Origin: Bacteroidales bacterium
GTDB taxonomy: Bacteria; Bacteroidota; Bacteroidia; Bacteroidales; F082
Reading direction: 5' to 3'
DNA: 64,000 bases
Assembly (NCBI GenBank): GCA_017538795.1
Contig: JAFYIE010000114.1
Coordinates: 62,001-126,000, forward strand
In this document: positions 53,887 to 63,487 of the stretch, piece after piece
Position numbering within the stretch: position 1 is the first letter of the stretch
Layout: each line of letters begins with the position of its first letter
Position numbers and translations under genes: made by a program
The notes under the pieces: model-generated
Database searches by the model: none
The model's input: only the letters and a program-made list of their open reading frames with translations
What the model was told of the DNA's origin: nothing

Positions 53887-56800
53887 ATGACTGAGACTTT
53901 CAAATCACAAGCTTTAGAGGCTAATCTGGCACAGACACGATATAAAGATATCTTTATTCCGGAAGAGCATAAGGCGTTTATTGCACTGAGCGCCAGTTAT
54001 TTTGGCATCAACAAACGGGCTTCGGAGTGTATCACAGAATATCATCATCCGCTGTCGAACCATACCTTCGTCACCGAAGAGCTGCGCAAGATCCTCATGG
54101 ACGATTTCTGGTTCTACACCCGCGACGACATGGCGATCGACACGCTGAACATACCTCTCGAGATGATGCGGAGTCTCCTGAAACCTGAGGTGGCACTGAA
54201 ACTGAGGCTTAACATCGTGATAACTCTGCTCGAATTCGCGAACCAGGTATTCACTAAGTCGCCTAAACATTTTGAGCTTATCAAATTGGTTTTCAACATC
54301 TTAGAAGATAAATTTGGCAGCAATAAAGACTGCTATATCCTTGCCACCAAGCACGCCGAAAATTATCTTGACAAACTCGCTTACGACGATAATTTCAACG
54401 CTTTGTCTTGCGATTTGTTGGCCAAAATGCTTCGCGAAAACTACCGCTATTGGCAGGAGACATCGCAAGTTGAGGAATGGGTTTCGGAAAAGGTCAACTT
54501 ACTTACGCCTGATGAAAAAGAAATGATTATCAATGAGATAGGTGATCCTTATTTCAAAAAACTCAACGCTGATTTGACTGCTGTAACCACTTGGGACGCT
54601 CTCGCCGAGATGCCTTATTTCGACCAGGTGGCGAAGCGTTTCACTGAGTCGGAGAAGATGTTCAAACACTTCATCACGAGGTTCAACTACATCTTTTTCT
54701 TGCTGCATATCCCGGGCATGGAGAGCCAGCGCGAACGTCTCATCTGGAGTATGGACCGCATGATGCGCGACGCCATCGACGAGATGCCTCAAAACGAGAT
54801 GATTCCGTTCATCGACACTATCTTCAACCTGGCGAAAGAGCTGCGTAAAAATTATATGTCGGCGGTGCTCGACTTTCAGCTCACCCTCGGCAAGAAAATC
54901 ATCGACGTTGACACCACCGAACTCAAGGAAATCGTCAACCATTTCGAGAAACGCCTCATCGAATTCGGCTTCGTTACGCCGGGCAATGTGTTTGTGAACG
55001 AAGACTGGCAACTGTCGGTAAATAAAGACCATATAAAAAATATCCGTGTGTGGCTCGACCTCATCGAATACTCGAAGACGCCATTGGAAAAGCTGCTCTC
55101 CTCGTTGATTGTCAACCTGAAACTGGGCGGCATCTTCATCAGCGACACCGACCTTTTCCAGCGTGAAATCACGAAAATTCTGAACTCGAACATCACACCT
55201 TATTATAAAAAAGTGAAACAACTCTCGCGCATCTTCCCTGTGTATTTCAACGAGATAGGGGCGGAGGGCGAGATCCGTAACGTCACCACCAACATGGACG
55301 AGATCTCGGGCCGTCAGGACAAACTGGTGCATTTTCTAAGAAAGCAGGTGCACACCGAGAGCAACAACACTCTCATCGACCTGACGTTCGACGTCTTCCA
55401 GTTCTGGAGTGACGGTAACCTCGTTGCTTTGAAGTCTATCTTGCCGAATAATGTCTTTGAAAGCATCGATAAACAAAGCACTTGGTTTATCCATGTCCAT
55501 AACCTCGTGCAGACGATGTGCGAGATATCTTGCCTGAATCCCGAGGATATCCTGATGCTTTCGCGCGACGACTACGAGAGCCTCATCAAAAAAGCGGCTG
55601 ATAAAATCAACCTCGACGATGAGCTGTATCAGCGCGAACACCTGCGCCTCATGGACATCCGCGACCTTTACGCCTATCTGCGCGAGAAATACAGCTTCGA
55701 GTCGGTCAACATTTTCGCTTATCTTCGCAACTATCCGTTTATCTCCGACAAGGAAATCGACGAGTTCGAAAAGGCTTATAAATCAAAGGATTTCGGTAAG
55801 TCGCTTACCTTGATCTACAGCTTCATGGACAAGCTGAAGAGCATCATTTTCAACCCGGAGCAGAGCGAAGGATGGGAAAATATCTATCACAAACGCCATA
55901 TCGCCATCGGAATTCCGTCGATGTACGGCACTTATCGCGAGAATAAATTTGAAGCTATGGGCTTGACTTTCAGGCTCGAACGTGTGGCGACGCAGCTCAT
56001 GGAGAAGGTGGTGCAGAGCATCAACCTCGAATACATCTCGGAACTCACGATGAACCAGATTTACACCATCTTGAGCTATTTCCGCGACGGCTTGGCACTC
56101 GATGGCATCACTAACCAGAGCTTTAACTCGAAACTCGATATGTTGCGCTATAGTTTGACCTCGCGAAGCTTTTCGTTCGGGCAGTATATCAACATCTTCC
56201 AGTTCATCGCCGAGGACGTGCGCCGTATCATCATCAAGTATTTCTTGAAATCGTACGAATACCCGCTGAAGATGGTCATCCCGCAGCTTTTCGATCCTGA
56301 AAACAAGCTTAGCGAACGCGATATGGTTGCTTTGATCAGCAAGAAATCTGAAGAGTTTCACCGCGACATGCTCTCCGACGCCTTTCTGATGCAGCCTCTC
56401 GATAATTTCATTGGCCGAATCCTGACTTCTTTGCGGACGATGGAGGCTACACTCGACCCGAAGCTCATCAACGACATCATGACGTATAACTCCGAGATGC
56501 TGATAAGTCCGTTCTGGACGCCGACGCCTAAGATCGACAACCAGGTGTTTATCGGCAACAAGGCAAACAACCTGAAAACCCTTTATCTGAAAGGGATGCC
56601 GGTGCCTCCAGGGTTTGTCATAACCACCGAGGCGTTCCGTCGTAACGAGACAATCAACACCATCTCTGAGCTGAGAAGTGAGATTCACGGCATGCTGAAG
56701 CATTATATGGAAGAGCTGGAAAGCATATCAGGAAGAAAATTCAACAATCCGGAGATGCCGCTGTTGGTTTCGGTGCGTTCAGGTACCGCCATCTCGATGC

Positions 56801-58029
56801 CTGGCGCTATGGACACCTTCCTGAACGTCGGTCTGAACGACGGACTTGTCGAGAAAATCGCTGAAGATCCGGCTAAAGCTTGGGCTACATGGGATTCGTA
56901 CCGCCGTTTCCTGCAGAGCTGGGGCATGGCGAAAGGCATACATCGTGACTTGTTTGACGAAGAGATAAATCGATTTAAGTCGAAATATAAGGTCAAACAA
57001 AAGGTCGATTTCAAGACCGTACAGATGCGCGAGATGGCCTATTCTTATAAGAAAATCCTTGAAAATAATGGAGTCGTGCTTGAACAAGACCCGTTTAAGC
57101 AGATTGTCGACTGCGTGAATATGGTGTTCGACTCGTGGAACTCCGAGCGCGCATTGGCTTATCGCCGTCATCTTGGCATCTCTGAGAACTGGGGAACGGC
57201 GGTCATAGTGCAGCAGATGATTTTCGGAAACATCAGCGAAGTGTCGGGTACAGGCGTTGTTTTTACACAAAACCCGCATCGCGAACGTCCGGGCGTGCAT
57301 CTGTATGGCGACTTTACCATGCGCAGTCAGGGCGAGGACATCGTGGGCGGACTTGTGAAGCCGTTGCCGATAGGAGAGACCCAGCGCAAGGCGGCAAACC
57401 TCGAGGGACCATCGATGCAGACAGCGCTTCCGGAGATATATAAGAAGATTTATTCCATCGCGAAGACGCTGACCGAAGACCTTGGATATGCGCCGCAAGA
57501 GATGGAGTTCACGTTTGAATCGGATAAGCCAGAAGACTTCCACATCCTTCAGATTCGCGACCAAGACCTGAAACTTGAGGACACTGTCAACGCCTTCGTG
57601 CAGTCGCCGACAGAGATGAATCAGATTGGCCGTGGCATGGGCATCGGGGGCGGCGCGATGAACGGCCTCGTGGCGTTTAACGAGCAGGATATCAAGACTT
57701 TACGCAAGGAAAATCCTGATGAAAACGTCATCCTTGTGCGTCCCGACACCGTTCCTGATGACATCGGTTTGATTTTCGATACCGACGGATTGCTCACTGC
57801 TCGCGGAGGAGCCACTTCGCATGCGGCAGTCACGGCAGTGCGTCTTGGAAAGGTCTGTGTCGTAAGCTGCGTCGAGCTGATGGTCAACGACGAGAAACAT
57901 TGCGCCGAGCTGAATGGCAATAATCTCAAAATGGGTGATAAAATCGCTATTGACGGAAATCTTGGTTTGGTTTATTTGGGGCATTACCCAACGGAGAAGA
58001 TGACCATGGGGAAAGGATATAATTATTAG
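53887..58029 (+). CDS. PPDK-like PEP/pyruvate-binding dikinase without PEP barrel
   Basis: 1380 residues. Residues about 1-880 are predicted helical with no motif I recognise. Residues about 885-1250 are a pyruvate-phosphate-dikinase-type ATP-grasp domain (GNKANNLKTLYLKGMPVPPGFVITTEAF, SVRSGTAISMPGAMDTFLNVGL, GTGVVFTQNP, EMEFTFE, ILQIRDQD). A phosphohistidine swivel domain follows with H1312 in ARGGATSHAAVTAVRLGK, and the protein ends about 65 residues later. The C-terminal PEP/pyruvate TIM barrel of PPDK and PEP synthase is absent. The enzyme may pass phosphate from the histidine to another acceptor, as do glucan dikinases and rifampin phosphotransferase. Cytoplasmic; the acceptor is unknown. 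Confidence 0.88.
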   Translation: MTETFKSQALEANLAQTRYKDIFIPEEHKAFIALSASYFGINKRASECITEYHHPLSNHTFVTEELRKILMDDFWFYTRDDMAIDTLNIPLEMMRSLLKPEVALKLRLNIVITLLEFANQVFTKSPKHFELIKLVFNILEDKFGSNKDCYILATKHAENYLDKLAYDDNFNALSCDLLAKMLRENYRYWQETSQVEEWVSEKVNLLTPDEKEMIINEIGDPYFKKLNADLTAVTTWDALAEMPYFDQVAKRFTESEKMFKHFITRFNYIFFLLHIPGMESQRERLIWSMDRMMRDAIDEMPQNEMIPFIDTIFNLAKELRKNYMSAVLDFQLTLGKKIIDVDTTELKEIVNHFEKRLIEFGFVTPGNVFVNEDWQLSVNKDHIKNIRVWLDLIEYSKTPLEKLLSSLIVNLKLGGIFISDTDLFQREITKILNSNITPYYKKVKQLSRIFPVYFNEIGAEGEIRNVTTNMDEISGRQDKLVHFLRKQVHTESNNTLIDLTFDVFQFWSDGNLVALKSILPNNVFESIDKQSTWFIHVHNLVQTMCEISCLNPEDILMLSRDDYESLIKKAADKINLDDELYQREHLRLMDIRDLYAYLREKYSFESVNIFAYLRNYPFISDKEIDEFEKAYKSKDFGKSLTLIYSFMDKLKSIIFNPEQSEGWENIYHKRHIAIGIPSMYGTYRENKFEAMGLTFRLERVATQLMEKVVQSINLEYISELTMNQIYTILSYFRDGLALDGITNQSFNSKLDMLRYSLTSRSFSFGQYINIFQFIAEDVRRIIIKYFLKSYEYPLKMVIPQLFDPENKLSERDMVALISKKSEEFHRDMLSDAFLMQPLDNFIGRILTSLRTMEATLDPKLINDIMTYNSEMLISPFWTPTPKIDNQVFIGNKANNLKTLYLKGMPVPPGFVITTEAFRRNETINTISELRSEIHGMLKHYMEELESISGRKFNNPEMPLLVSVRSGTAISMPGAMDTFLNVGLNDGLVEKIAEDPAKAWATWDSYRRFLQSWGMAKGIHRDLFDEEINRFKSKYKVKQKVDFKTVQMREMAYSYKKILENNGVVLEQDPFKQIVDCVNMVFDSWNSERALAYRRHLGISENWGTAVIVQQMIFGNISEVSGTGVVFTQNPHRERPGVHLYGDFTMRSQGEDIVGGLVKPLPIGETQRKAANLEGPSMQTALPEIYKKIYSIAKTLTEDLGYAPQEMEFTFESDKPEDFHILQIRDQDLKLEDTVNAFVQSPTEMNQIGRGMGIGGGAMNGLVAFNEQDIKTLRKENPDENVILVRPDTVPDDIGLIFDTDGLLTARGGATSHAAVTAVRLGKVCVVSCVELMVNDEKHCAELNGNNLKMGDKIAIDGNLGLVYLGHYPTEKMTMGKGYNY

Positions 58030-58064
58030 TTTAGAGTTGAGAAATCTTTTATAGAATTAATATT

Positions 58065-58838
58065 ATGAAAAAACTTTTATTTCTGTTTATTGGATTATTC
58101 TTTTCAGTAACCTCATTTTCTCAAAGTAAAATTAACCTTGAGAATGTTGAGATTCCGGCTAGGTTGGACGATCGTACTGAGCGTGTCATTGTGCATAAGG
58201 GCTACACTGTTTCGTATAACGTCGACTGGAAGATTCCAAACTGGGTAGCTTACGAGCTTACCGATGTTGAGGTGGCAGGCGAAGAGCCACGTGCCAGTAA
58301 GTTTGTCCCCGACCCAATGGTGCCGAAGTATGAGTCGGCGACTACCGACGACTACAAAAACTCTGGTTGGGATCGCGGTCACATGGCGCCGGCAGCCGAC
58401 ATGAAATGGCATCCGCAGGCTATGAAAGAGTCGTTTTACCTGTCGAACATCTGTCCGCAGAATCACAACCTCAACGCCGGCGCGTGGAAAGACCTCGAAG
58501 AGCATGTGCGCGACCTTGCATCGCAAAAAGGGCGCATCTTCGTGGTGTGCGGTCCCATCGTAAGTGATGATTATCAGACGATTGGAGCGAACGAAGTGGT
58601 GGTCCCGAGTGCATTTTTCAAAGTTTTGTTGCAGGAGGAAAACGGCGAGATTTACACAATCGGTTTCATCTATGAAAACGTTGCCGGACGCCGTCCAATG
58701 TCGACCTACGCTATGCCTGTCGACGAAGTCGAATTCATCACTGGTATCGATTTCTTCCCGTCCTTGCCCGATAAAATCGAAAAAAGGGTAGAGGCGGAAG
58801 TCGATTTTTCAAAGTGGATTATCAAAAAACGCAAATAA
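58065..58838 (+). CDS. Secreted DNA/RNA non-specific endonuclease
   Basis: 257 residues. Signal peptide about 1-19. The catalytic DRGH motif is in GWDRGHMAPAADMKW, followed by FYLSNICPQNHNLNAGAWKDLEEHVR with the metal-binding Asn and the general arrangement of the NUC1 (Serratia nuclease) family. It degrades nucleic acid outside the cytoplasm, for nutrient uptake or defence. It follows the dikinase-like gene by 35 nt and ends at a perfect hairpin. Confidence 0.93.
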   Translation: MKKLLFLFIGLFFSVTSFSQSKINLENVEIPARLDDRTERVIVHKGYTVSYNVDWKIPNWVAYELTDVEVAGEEPRASKFVPDPMVPKYESATTDDYKNSGWDRGHMAPAADMKWHPQAMKESFYLSNICPQNHNLNAGAWKDLEEHVRDLASQKGRIFVVCGPIVSDDYQTIGANEVVVPSAFFKVLLQEENGEIYTIGFIYENVAGRRPMSTYAMPVDEVEFITGIDFFPSLPDKIEKRVEAEVDFSKWIIKKRK

Positions 58839-58843
58839 AAATG

Positions 58844-58868
58844 TAGGGGCGAATCTTATTCGCCCCTA
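58844..58868. terminator. Bidirectional terminator hairpin
   Basis: A perfect 11-base stem: TAGGGGCGAAT, loop CTT, ATTCGCCCCTA. It lies between the convergent nuclease and rubrerythrin genes. T runs are short, so efficiency is uncertain. Hairpins of this TAGGGGCGAAT type are recurrent intergenic sequences in Bacteroidota. Confidence 0.75.
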
Positions 58869-58910
58869 ATTCATAAATTGGGCAATAATCTGCCCCAACA
58901 ACCGATTTCC

Positions 58911-59456
58911 TTATTTGAAATAGCGGTTATACAGCCCTTCAAATCCTTTGCCGTGACGGGCTTCGTCCTTTGCCATCTCGTGGACGGTGTCGTGGATAGC
59001 GTCGAGGTTGCGTTCCTTTGCCACGCGGGCGATGCGCATCTTGTCTTCGCAGGCGCCGCATTCAGCAACCATACGTTTCTCGAGGTTTGTCTTGGTGTCC
59101 CAAACCACATCACCGAGCAATTCGGCAAACTTGGCGCAGTGATCGGCCTCTTCAAAAGCATAACGTCTGAAAGCCTCAGCAATTTCTGGGTAACCCTCAC
59201 GGTCGGCCTGACGACTCATGGCGAGATACATACCCACCTCGGTCGCTTCTCCCATGAAGTGTGCGTTCAAATCCTTAATCATATCATCGCCAGTTCCTTT
59301 GGCAATACCGACGACGTGCTCGGTCACGAAATTGAGCTTTGCACCCTCATCGAGAACCTTCCATTCAACAACCTGTTTGCACTGTGGGCATCTTTCAGGA
59401 GCTTCTTCTCCTTCGTAAACGAATCCGCAAATCGGACATACAAATTTCTTTTTCAT
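58911..59456 (-). CDS. Reverse rubrerythrin (NADH peroxidase)
   Basis: 181 residues. The rubredoxin-like domain is at the N terminus ([24 protein letters not shown], two CxxC), before the ferritin-like diiron domain ([43 protein letters not shown] and [21 protein letters not shown]). This order is the reverse of classic rubrerythrin and marks the type that reduces hydrogen peroxide with NADH in anaerobes. All EExxH-type ligands of the two helices are present (EEADH, DEARH). Transcribed alone. Confidence 0.94.
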   Translation of the reverse strand: MKKKFVCPICGFVYEGEEAPERCPQCKQVVEWKVLDEGAKLNFVTEHVVGIAKGTGDDMIKDLNAHFMGEATEVGMYLAMSRQADREGYPEIAEAFRRYAFEEADHCAKFAELLGDVVWDTKTNLEKRMVAECGACEDKMRIARVAKERNLDAIHDTVHEMAKDEARHGKGFEGLYNRYFK

Positions 59457-59503
59457 GATAATTTTTAGTTTAGATTAATAATTATTTTTAATTTAATGTT
59501 TGT

Positions 59504-60925
59504 TTACTTAATTGCGTGTTTATATCCCGTTACCTTATTCCAGTCTCCTCTCGTGAAATCAGGCATCTTCACCGGCATTCCGTGATTTTCTATTGAAGCT
59601 GCAGACAGCTCTCCGATGCAAGACCATTCGGCCGCGTCGTAAACGTCTTCGTCGAGTGGAAGTCCGTTCTGCAGACAGTAAATCAACCTGTAATCCATGA
59701 TGAAGTCCATGCCGCCGTGACCGCCAACCTGTTTTGCCAACTTCTCAATATCTTTCGCGATAGGGTGGAGATATTCCGCCATGATCTTGTCGCGTACGTC
59801 TTTCGGCACAAATCCGTGCACGTTGAGATGCTGACCGTCTGCAAGGAATCCTTCTGGCAGATTTTTGTCCATCAAAGTGAATCCTTCAATAGGATATTTG
59901 TTTGCAAACCCTTCAGTACCAGTGAGTTGGTAAAGTCTGTTGTAAGGCCTGTAAGTGTAGACGTTGTGTTCAATCAAGATGGTCTTGCCTTTGTGAGTCT
60001 CAATCATGGTGGTTGTCATGTCTCCATTGGCAAAGTCATCGACGCCCATCATCTCCTTGGCGATTTTCTTGCCGTTATAAGAAGGTGTGCTCATCGAGAC
60101 GAGATAATCCATCTTGTCGCCGCGGTGGATGTCAAGAACCTGGCAGATTGGTCCGAGGCCGTGGGTGGCATAGACGTCGCCGCTGTGTTTTTGGTTGTAG
60201 TCGAGACGCCAATTACCTTGATATTCATGCCAATACGGCTCGAGATTGTGGATGTAGGCGCCTTCGCCGTGAATCACCTCGCCGAACATTCCAAGTTTTG
60301 CCATGTTGAGTGCCGTCATCTCGAAAAAGTCGTAGGTGCAGTTCTCGAGCATCATGCAGTGCTTGCGGGTCTGTTCCGACACGTCGACGAGTTTCCAGCA
60401 ATCCTCAACGGAAGTGGCTGCCGGAACCTCAACGGCTACATGTTTTCCGTGCTGCATGGCATACACAGCCATCGGGACGTGTGTCTGCCAGTTGGTGCAG
60501 ATGTAAACGAGGTCGATGTCGTCACGCTCGCAAAGCTGTTTGTATGCTGTCTCGCCGACATATTCCGCCGCGCGCGGCAGGCCTTTAGCCTCAAGAATGT
60601 CGCGTTGAACCTTCTCCACGTTCTCCGGAAGGAGGTCGCACAATGCAACAACCTCAACACCGTCGATGAATGTCATGCGGTAAACGGCGTCAGGACCGCG
60701 CATGCCCAAGCCAATGAAACCGATGCGCACCACTGGCATTGGCTCGGCGGCAAACTCAAGCATACTCGTCTGACCCTCAATACGTTGCGGTTCGTCGAAG
60801 ACTATTGCGTTATCTTTAATCTGATAATTTTTCCCGTTGTTACAGTCGCTCTTGCAAGCGCTCATCACGATGATTAGAAACAAAATCACCGCTGATAATG
60901 AAATAGTTAATTTAATGCTTTTCAT
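59504..60925 (-). CDS. GH109-type Gfo/Idh/MocA lipoprotein
   Basis: 473 residues; lipobox ending at C24 (IVMSAC). A Rossmann NAD fold (VRIGFIGLGMRGPDAVYRM, VVALCDLLPENV) is followed by the Gfo/Idh C-terminal domain. VYICTNWQTHVPMAVYAMQHGKHVAVEVPAA and the His-containing GDVYATHGLGPICQVLDIHRGD match GH109 alpha-N-acetylgalactosaminidases, which cleave using bound NAD. It probably removes terminal alpha-GalNAc from mucin-like or blood-group glycans at the cell surface or in the periplasm. Near the NahK-like kinase, sugar MFS and nucleotidyltransferase genes, which supports amino-sugar use. Confidence 0.88.
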   Translation of the reverse strand: MKSIKLTISLSAVILFLIIVMSACKSDCNNGKNYQIKDNAIVFDEPQRIEGQTSMLEFAAEPMPVVRIGFIGLGMRGPDAVYRMTFIDGVEVVALCDLLPENVEKVQRDILEAKGLPRAAEYVGETAYKQLCERDDIDLVYICTNWQTHVPMAVYAMQHGKHVAVEVPAATSVEDCWKLVDVSEQTRKHCMMLENCTYDFFEMTALNMAKLGMFGEVIHGEGAYIHNLEPYWHEYQGNWRLDYNQKHSGDVYATHGLGPICQVLDIHRGDKMDYLVSMSTPSYNGKKIAKEMMGVDDFANGDMTTTMIETHKGKTILIEHNVYTYRPYNRLYQLTGTEGFANKYPIEGFTLMDKNLPEGFLADGQHLNVHGFVPKDVRDKIMAEYLHPIAKDIEKLAKQVGGHGGMDFIMDYRLIYCLQNGLPLDEDVYDAAEWSCIGELSAASIENHGMPVKMPDFTRGDWNKVTGYKHAIK

Positions 60926-61005
60926 AGTTGATGAATTGAAGTGTAAAAATACAAAATTTTTTCATCCATTCGAAATTTATTTCTAATTTTACAAAAAAAT
61001 TTCTC

Positions 61006-62058
61006 ATGAAAAACTTGATCGAAACAGTCTCGAAATTTGAAATCTCTGAAAAGGTGACCAATGTTGAGCCGATGGGCGAGGGCTTGATTAACGACACTTA
61101 CAAAGTTTTTGTCTATGGCTCCGATAAGCCGAAATACGTGCTGCAACGCATCAACAATGCCATTTTTCAGGACGTCGACATGCTGATGGACAATATTAAT
61201 AAGGTGACCGACCACATCCGTTCAAAGAATAAAAACTCTCTTCAATTTTTAAAAACATTCGACGGGAAATCATATTATTTCGATGGCGAAAAATATTGGC
61301 GAGTGATGGCTTTTGTACCTGATTCTATTACTTATCAGGCTGTTACGCCTGAATATTCTTATATCGCAGGTAAGTCGTTCGGCGAGTTTGAGTCGCTTTT
61401 GGCCGATTTGAATGAGCCTCTCGGCGAGATCATCCCTGATTTTCATAACATCGAATTTCGCCTGAAACAGCTCCGCGATGCCGTTGCTGAGGATAGGGTA
61501 GGTCGTGTTAAAGAAGTCAAGTATTACCTCGATGAAATTTTCAAACGTGAAGAGAAAATGACTCTCGGCGAGCGTCTTTTCCGTGAAGGCAAGCTTCCGA
61601 AACGTGTGTGCCATTGCGACACAAAAGTCAATAACATGCTTTTCGATAAGGATGGCAATGTGTTGTGTATCATCGACTTGGATACAGTGATGCCGAGTCT
61701 CGTCTTCTCCGATTACGGCGATTTTTTGCGCACTGCCGCCAACACCGGCGCCGAAGACGATCCTAATCTTGACAATATCGATTTCAATATGGAAATTTTC
61801 AAGGCGTTCACAAAAGGTTACCTTGAAGGAACTAAAGGTTTCCTCCTTCCAATCGAAAAAGAGAACCTTCCGTACGCCGCATTGCTGTTTCCTTACATGC
61901 AAACTGTCCGCTTCTTAGCCGATTATATCAACGGCGACACCTATTATAAGATAAAATATCCTGAGCATAACCTCGTCCGCACCAAAGCGCAATGGCGATT
62001 ATTCGAACGTGCTGAAGCAAAAGAAACAGAAATGAAGTCTTTGATTTTTGGTTTATAA
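61006..62058 (+). CDS. NahK-like phosphotransferase (N-acetylhexosamine kinase family)
   Basis: 350 residues of the aminoglycoside-phosphotransferase fold. Catalytic Asp in VCHCDTKVNNMLFD and metal Asp in CIIDLDTVMPSLVFSDYGDF, the pattern of N-acetylhexosamine 1-kinases (NahK), which phosphorylate GlcNAc or GalNAc at C1. The N-terminal EPMGEGLINDTYKVFVYGSDKPKYVLQRINNAIFQDV is also typical. Divergent from the GH109 gene; the neighbouring nucleotidyltransferase at the window edge could use its product. The substrate is inferred from family and context. Confidence 0.82.
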   Translation: MKNLIETVSKFEISEKVTNVEPMGEGLINDTYKVFVYGSDKPKYVLQRINNAIFQDVDMLMDNINKVTDHIRSKNKNSLQFLKTFDGKSYYFDGEKYWRVMAFVPDSITYQAVTPEYSYIAGKSFGEFESLLADLNEPLGEIIPDFHNIEFRLKQLRDAVAEDRVGRVKEVKYYLDEIFKREEKMTLGERLFREGKLPKRVCHCDTKVNNMLFDKDGNVLCIIDLDTVMPSLVFSDYGDFLRTAANTGAEDDPNLDNIDFNMEIFKAFTKGYLEGTKGFLLPIEKENLPYAALLFPYMQTVRFLADYINGDTYYKIKYPEHNLVRTKAQWRLFERAEAKETEMKSLIFGL

Positions 62059-62155
62059 TGTAATAACATAGTTGAAAGACATCAATTTTTTCAATATCAG
62101 CTTTCGCAGAAAAGTGCCGATTGAAAAAATGATGTCTTTCAACGACTTTCAACGA

Positions 62156-63454
62156 CTATTCCGTAAGAATATCTTTATTTACATTTTTCGATCCTACAAG
62201 CGCGTAGAACAGGAGGAATCCCAATCCCACAACTATCACCCAATAGCTCTGGAGATAACCTGTGCCGCCGTTGGCATCGACGATGGCGTTCATGAGCAAT
62301 GGCAGGATACCACCGCCGCATACCAGTGTCATGAAGATACCTGATGCTTTTTCTGTGTATTTACCCAAGCCTTCGACAGCGAGGTTGAAGATGCCACCCC
62401 ACATAACCGAGGTGCAGAGTCCGATAAGCATCAGGAACGCCGCGTTGAGAGGGATACTCTCGAGACCGAAGCCGTTGGCACCGTTGAATGCAGGGATCTT
62501 CACCATGGTTGATGGTCCGAACATTCCCAACAAAGTCAGGATAATACCCAGACAAGAAACAATGGTAAGCATTGATTTTGCTGAGACTTTATTGCCGATG
62601 ATTCCACCGATCAGACGACCGATGAGCATCAGGAACCAATATGTTGCAGCCACTGATGCGGCCACGTCGTCGGCCTGAACGCCGGCAGGGAAGATGTTCA
62701 TTTCAGGGTTTTGCAACCATTTGTGCAAGACGTTCGGTGTGCCGACTTCAACACCCACATAGATGAAGATGCCTATTGCCCCGAGCACGAAATGACGGAA
62801 TGCCATAGGACCTTTGCCTTCGTTGACGTTCTGAATCACTGCGCGCTGCTCATTTTCAGGGATGTCGGTTCTCTTGATGACGATGTAAGCTATGGCGAAG
62901 ATTGCCAAAGCGGTGTACATCAACGGGAACACATCGCTGATTTTAGCCTCGACGATGCTCGGGATGAGCAGTCCGGTGATGACTATAACAGCCGTTCCCA
63001 TCAAGGAATTGAAGCTGCCGCCGATCTGAATGAGCTGGTTGCCTCTGTTACCGCCGCCACCGAGTTTGTTAAGCATCGGGTTGACCACAGTGTTGAGCAA
63101 GCACATGCTGAAACCTGCGATGAATGCACCTATGAGATATACGAAGAAACTCTCAAAGACACCTGAAAGCGTCTGGATGCCAACACCGACAAAACCTACT
63201 GTCACAGCGATGAGAGCGGTCTTTTTGTAACCTTTCTTCTGGAGCATGTTGCCCGAAGGGATGCCCATCACTGCGTAAGCGATGAAGTTGGCGAACACGC
63301 CGAGTGTTCCTTGCCAGTTCGGGATGTGGAACTGATGCTTCAGGATATCACCCATTGGCGACGCAAGGTTGGTCACGAATGAAATCATTCCGAAAAGCAA
63401 GAACATCACGATAATCGGGATGGTGTAATTCTTTTTGTTTTCTGTTGTTGCCAT
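62156..63454 (-). CDS. Sugar MFS transporter, FucP-like
   Basis: 432 residues with about 12 membrane helices, no signal peptide. The start IPIIVMFLLFGMISFVTNLASPMGDILKHQF, the YAVMGIPSGNMLQKKGYKKT loop, and the pseudo-repeat around residue 230-260 fit the fucose/glucose-galactose permease group of the major facilitator superfamily. It takes up a monosaccharide with protons. Given the neighbours, an amino sugar or fucose released by host-glycan enzymes is a reasonable guess. Convergent with the kinase gene. Confidence 0.88.
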   Translation of the reverse strand: MATTENKKNYTIPIIVMFLLFGMISFVTNLASPMGDILKHQFHIPNWQGTLGVFANFIAYAVMGIPSGNMLQKKGYKKTALIAVTVGFVGVGIQTLSGVFESFFVYLIGAFIAGFSMCLLNTVVNPMLNKLGGGGNRGNQLIQIGGSFNSLMGTAVIVITGLLIPSIVEAKISDVFPLMYTALAIFAIAYIVIKRTDIPENEQRAVIQNVNEGKGPMAFRHFVLGAIGIFIYVGVEVGTPNVLHKWLQNPEMNIFPAGVQADDVAASVAATYWFLMLIGRLIGGIIGNKVSAKSMLTIVSCLGIILTLLGMFGPSTMVKIPAFNGANGFGLESIPLNAAFLMLIGLCTSVMWGGIFNLAVEGLGKYTEKASGIFMTLVCGGGILPLLMNAIVDANGGTGYLQSYWVIVVGLGFLLFYALVGSKNVNKDILTE

Positions 63455-63487
63455 TTTTTTTAACTTTAAACTTTAAACTTTTAAACT
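63455..63487. repeat. Low-complexity spacer of CTTTAAA words
   Basis: The spacer repeats AACTTTAAACTTTAAACTTTT, a seven-base period. Same style as the spacers at 4626 and 37665. Confidence 0.55.

Noticed and set aside
54499..55332. Long minus-strand frames opposite the dikinase-like gene
   Set aside because: The plus-strand frame carries clear domains over 1380 codons; the antisense frames have no motifs and follow its codon bias.
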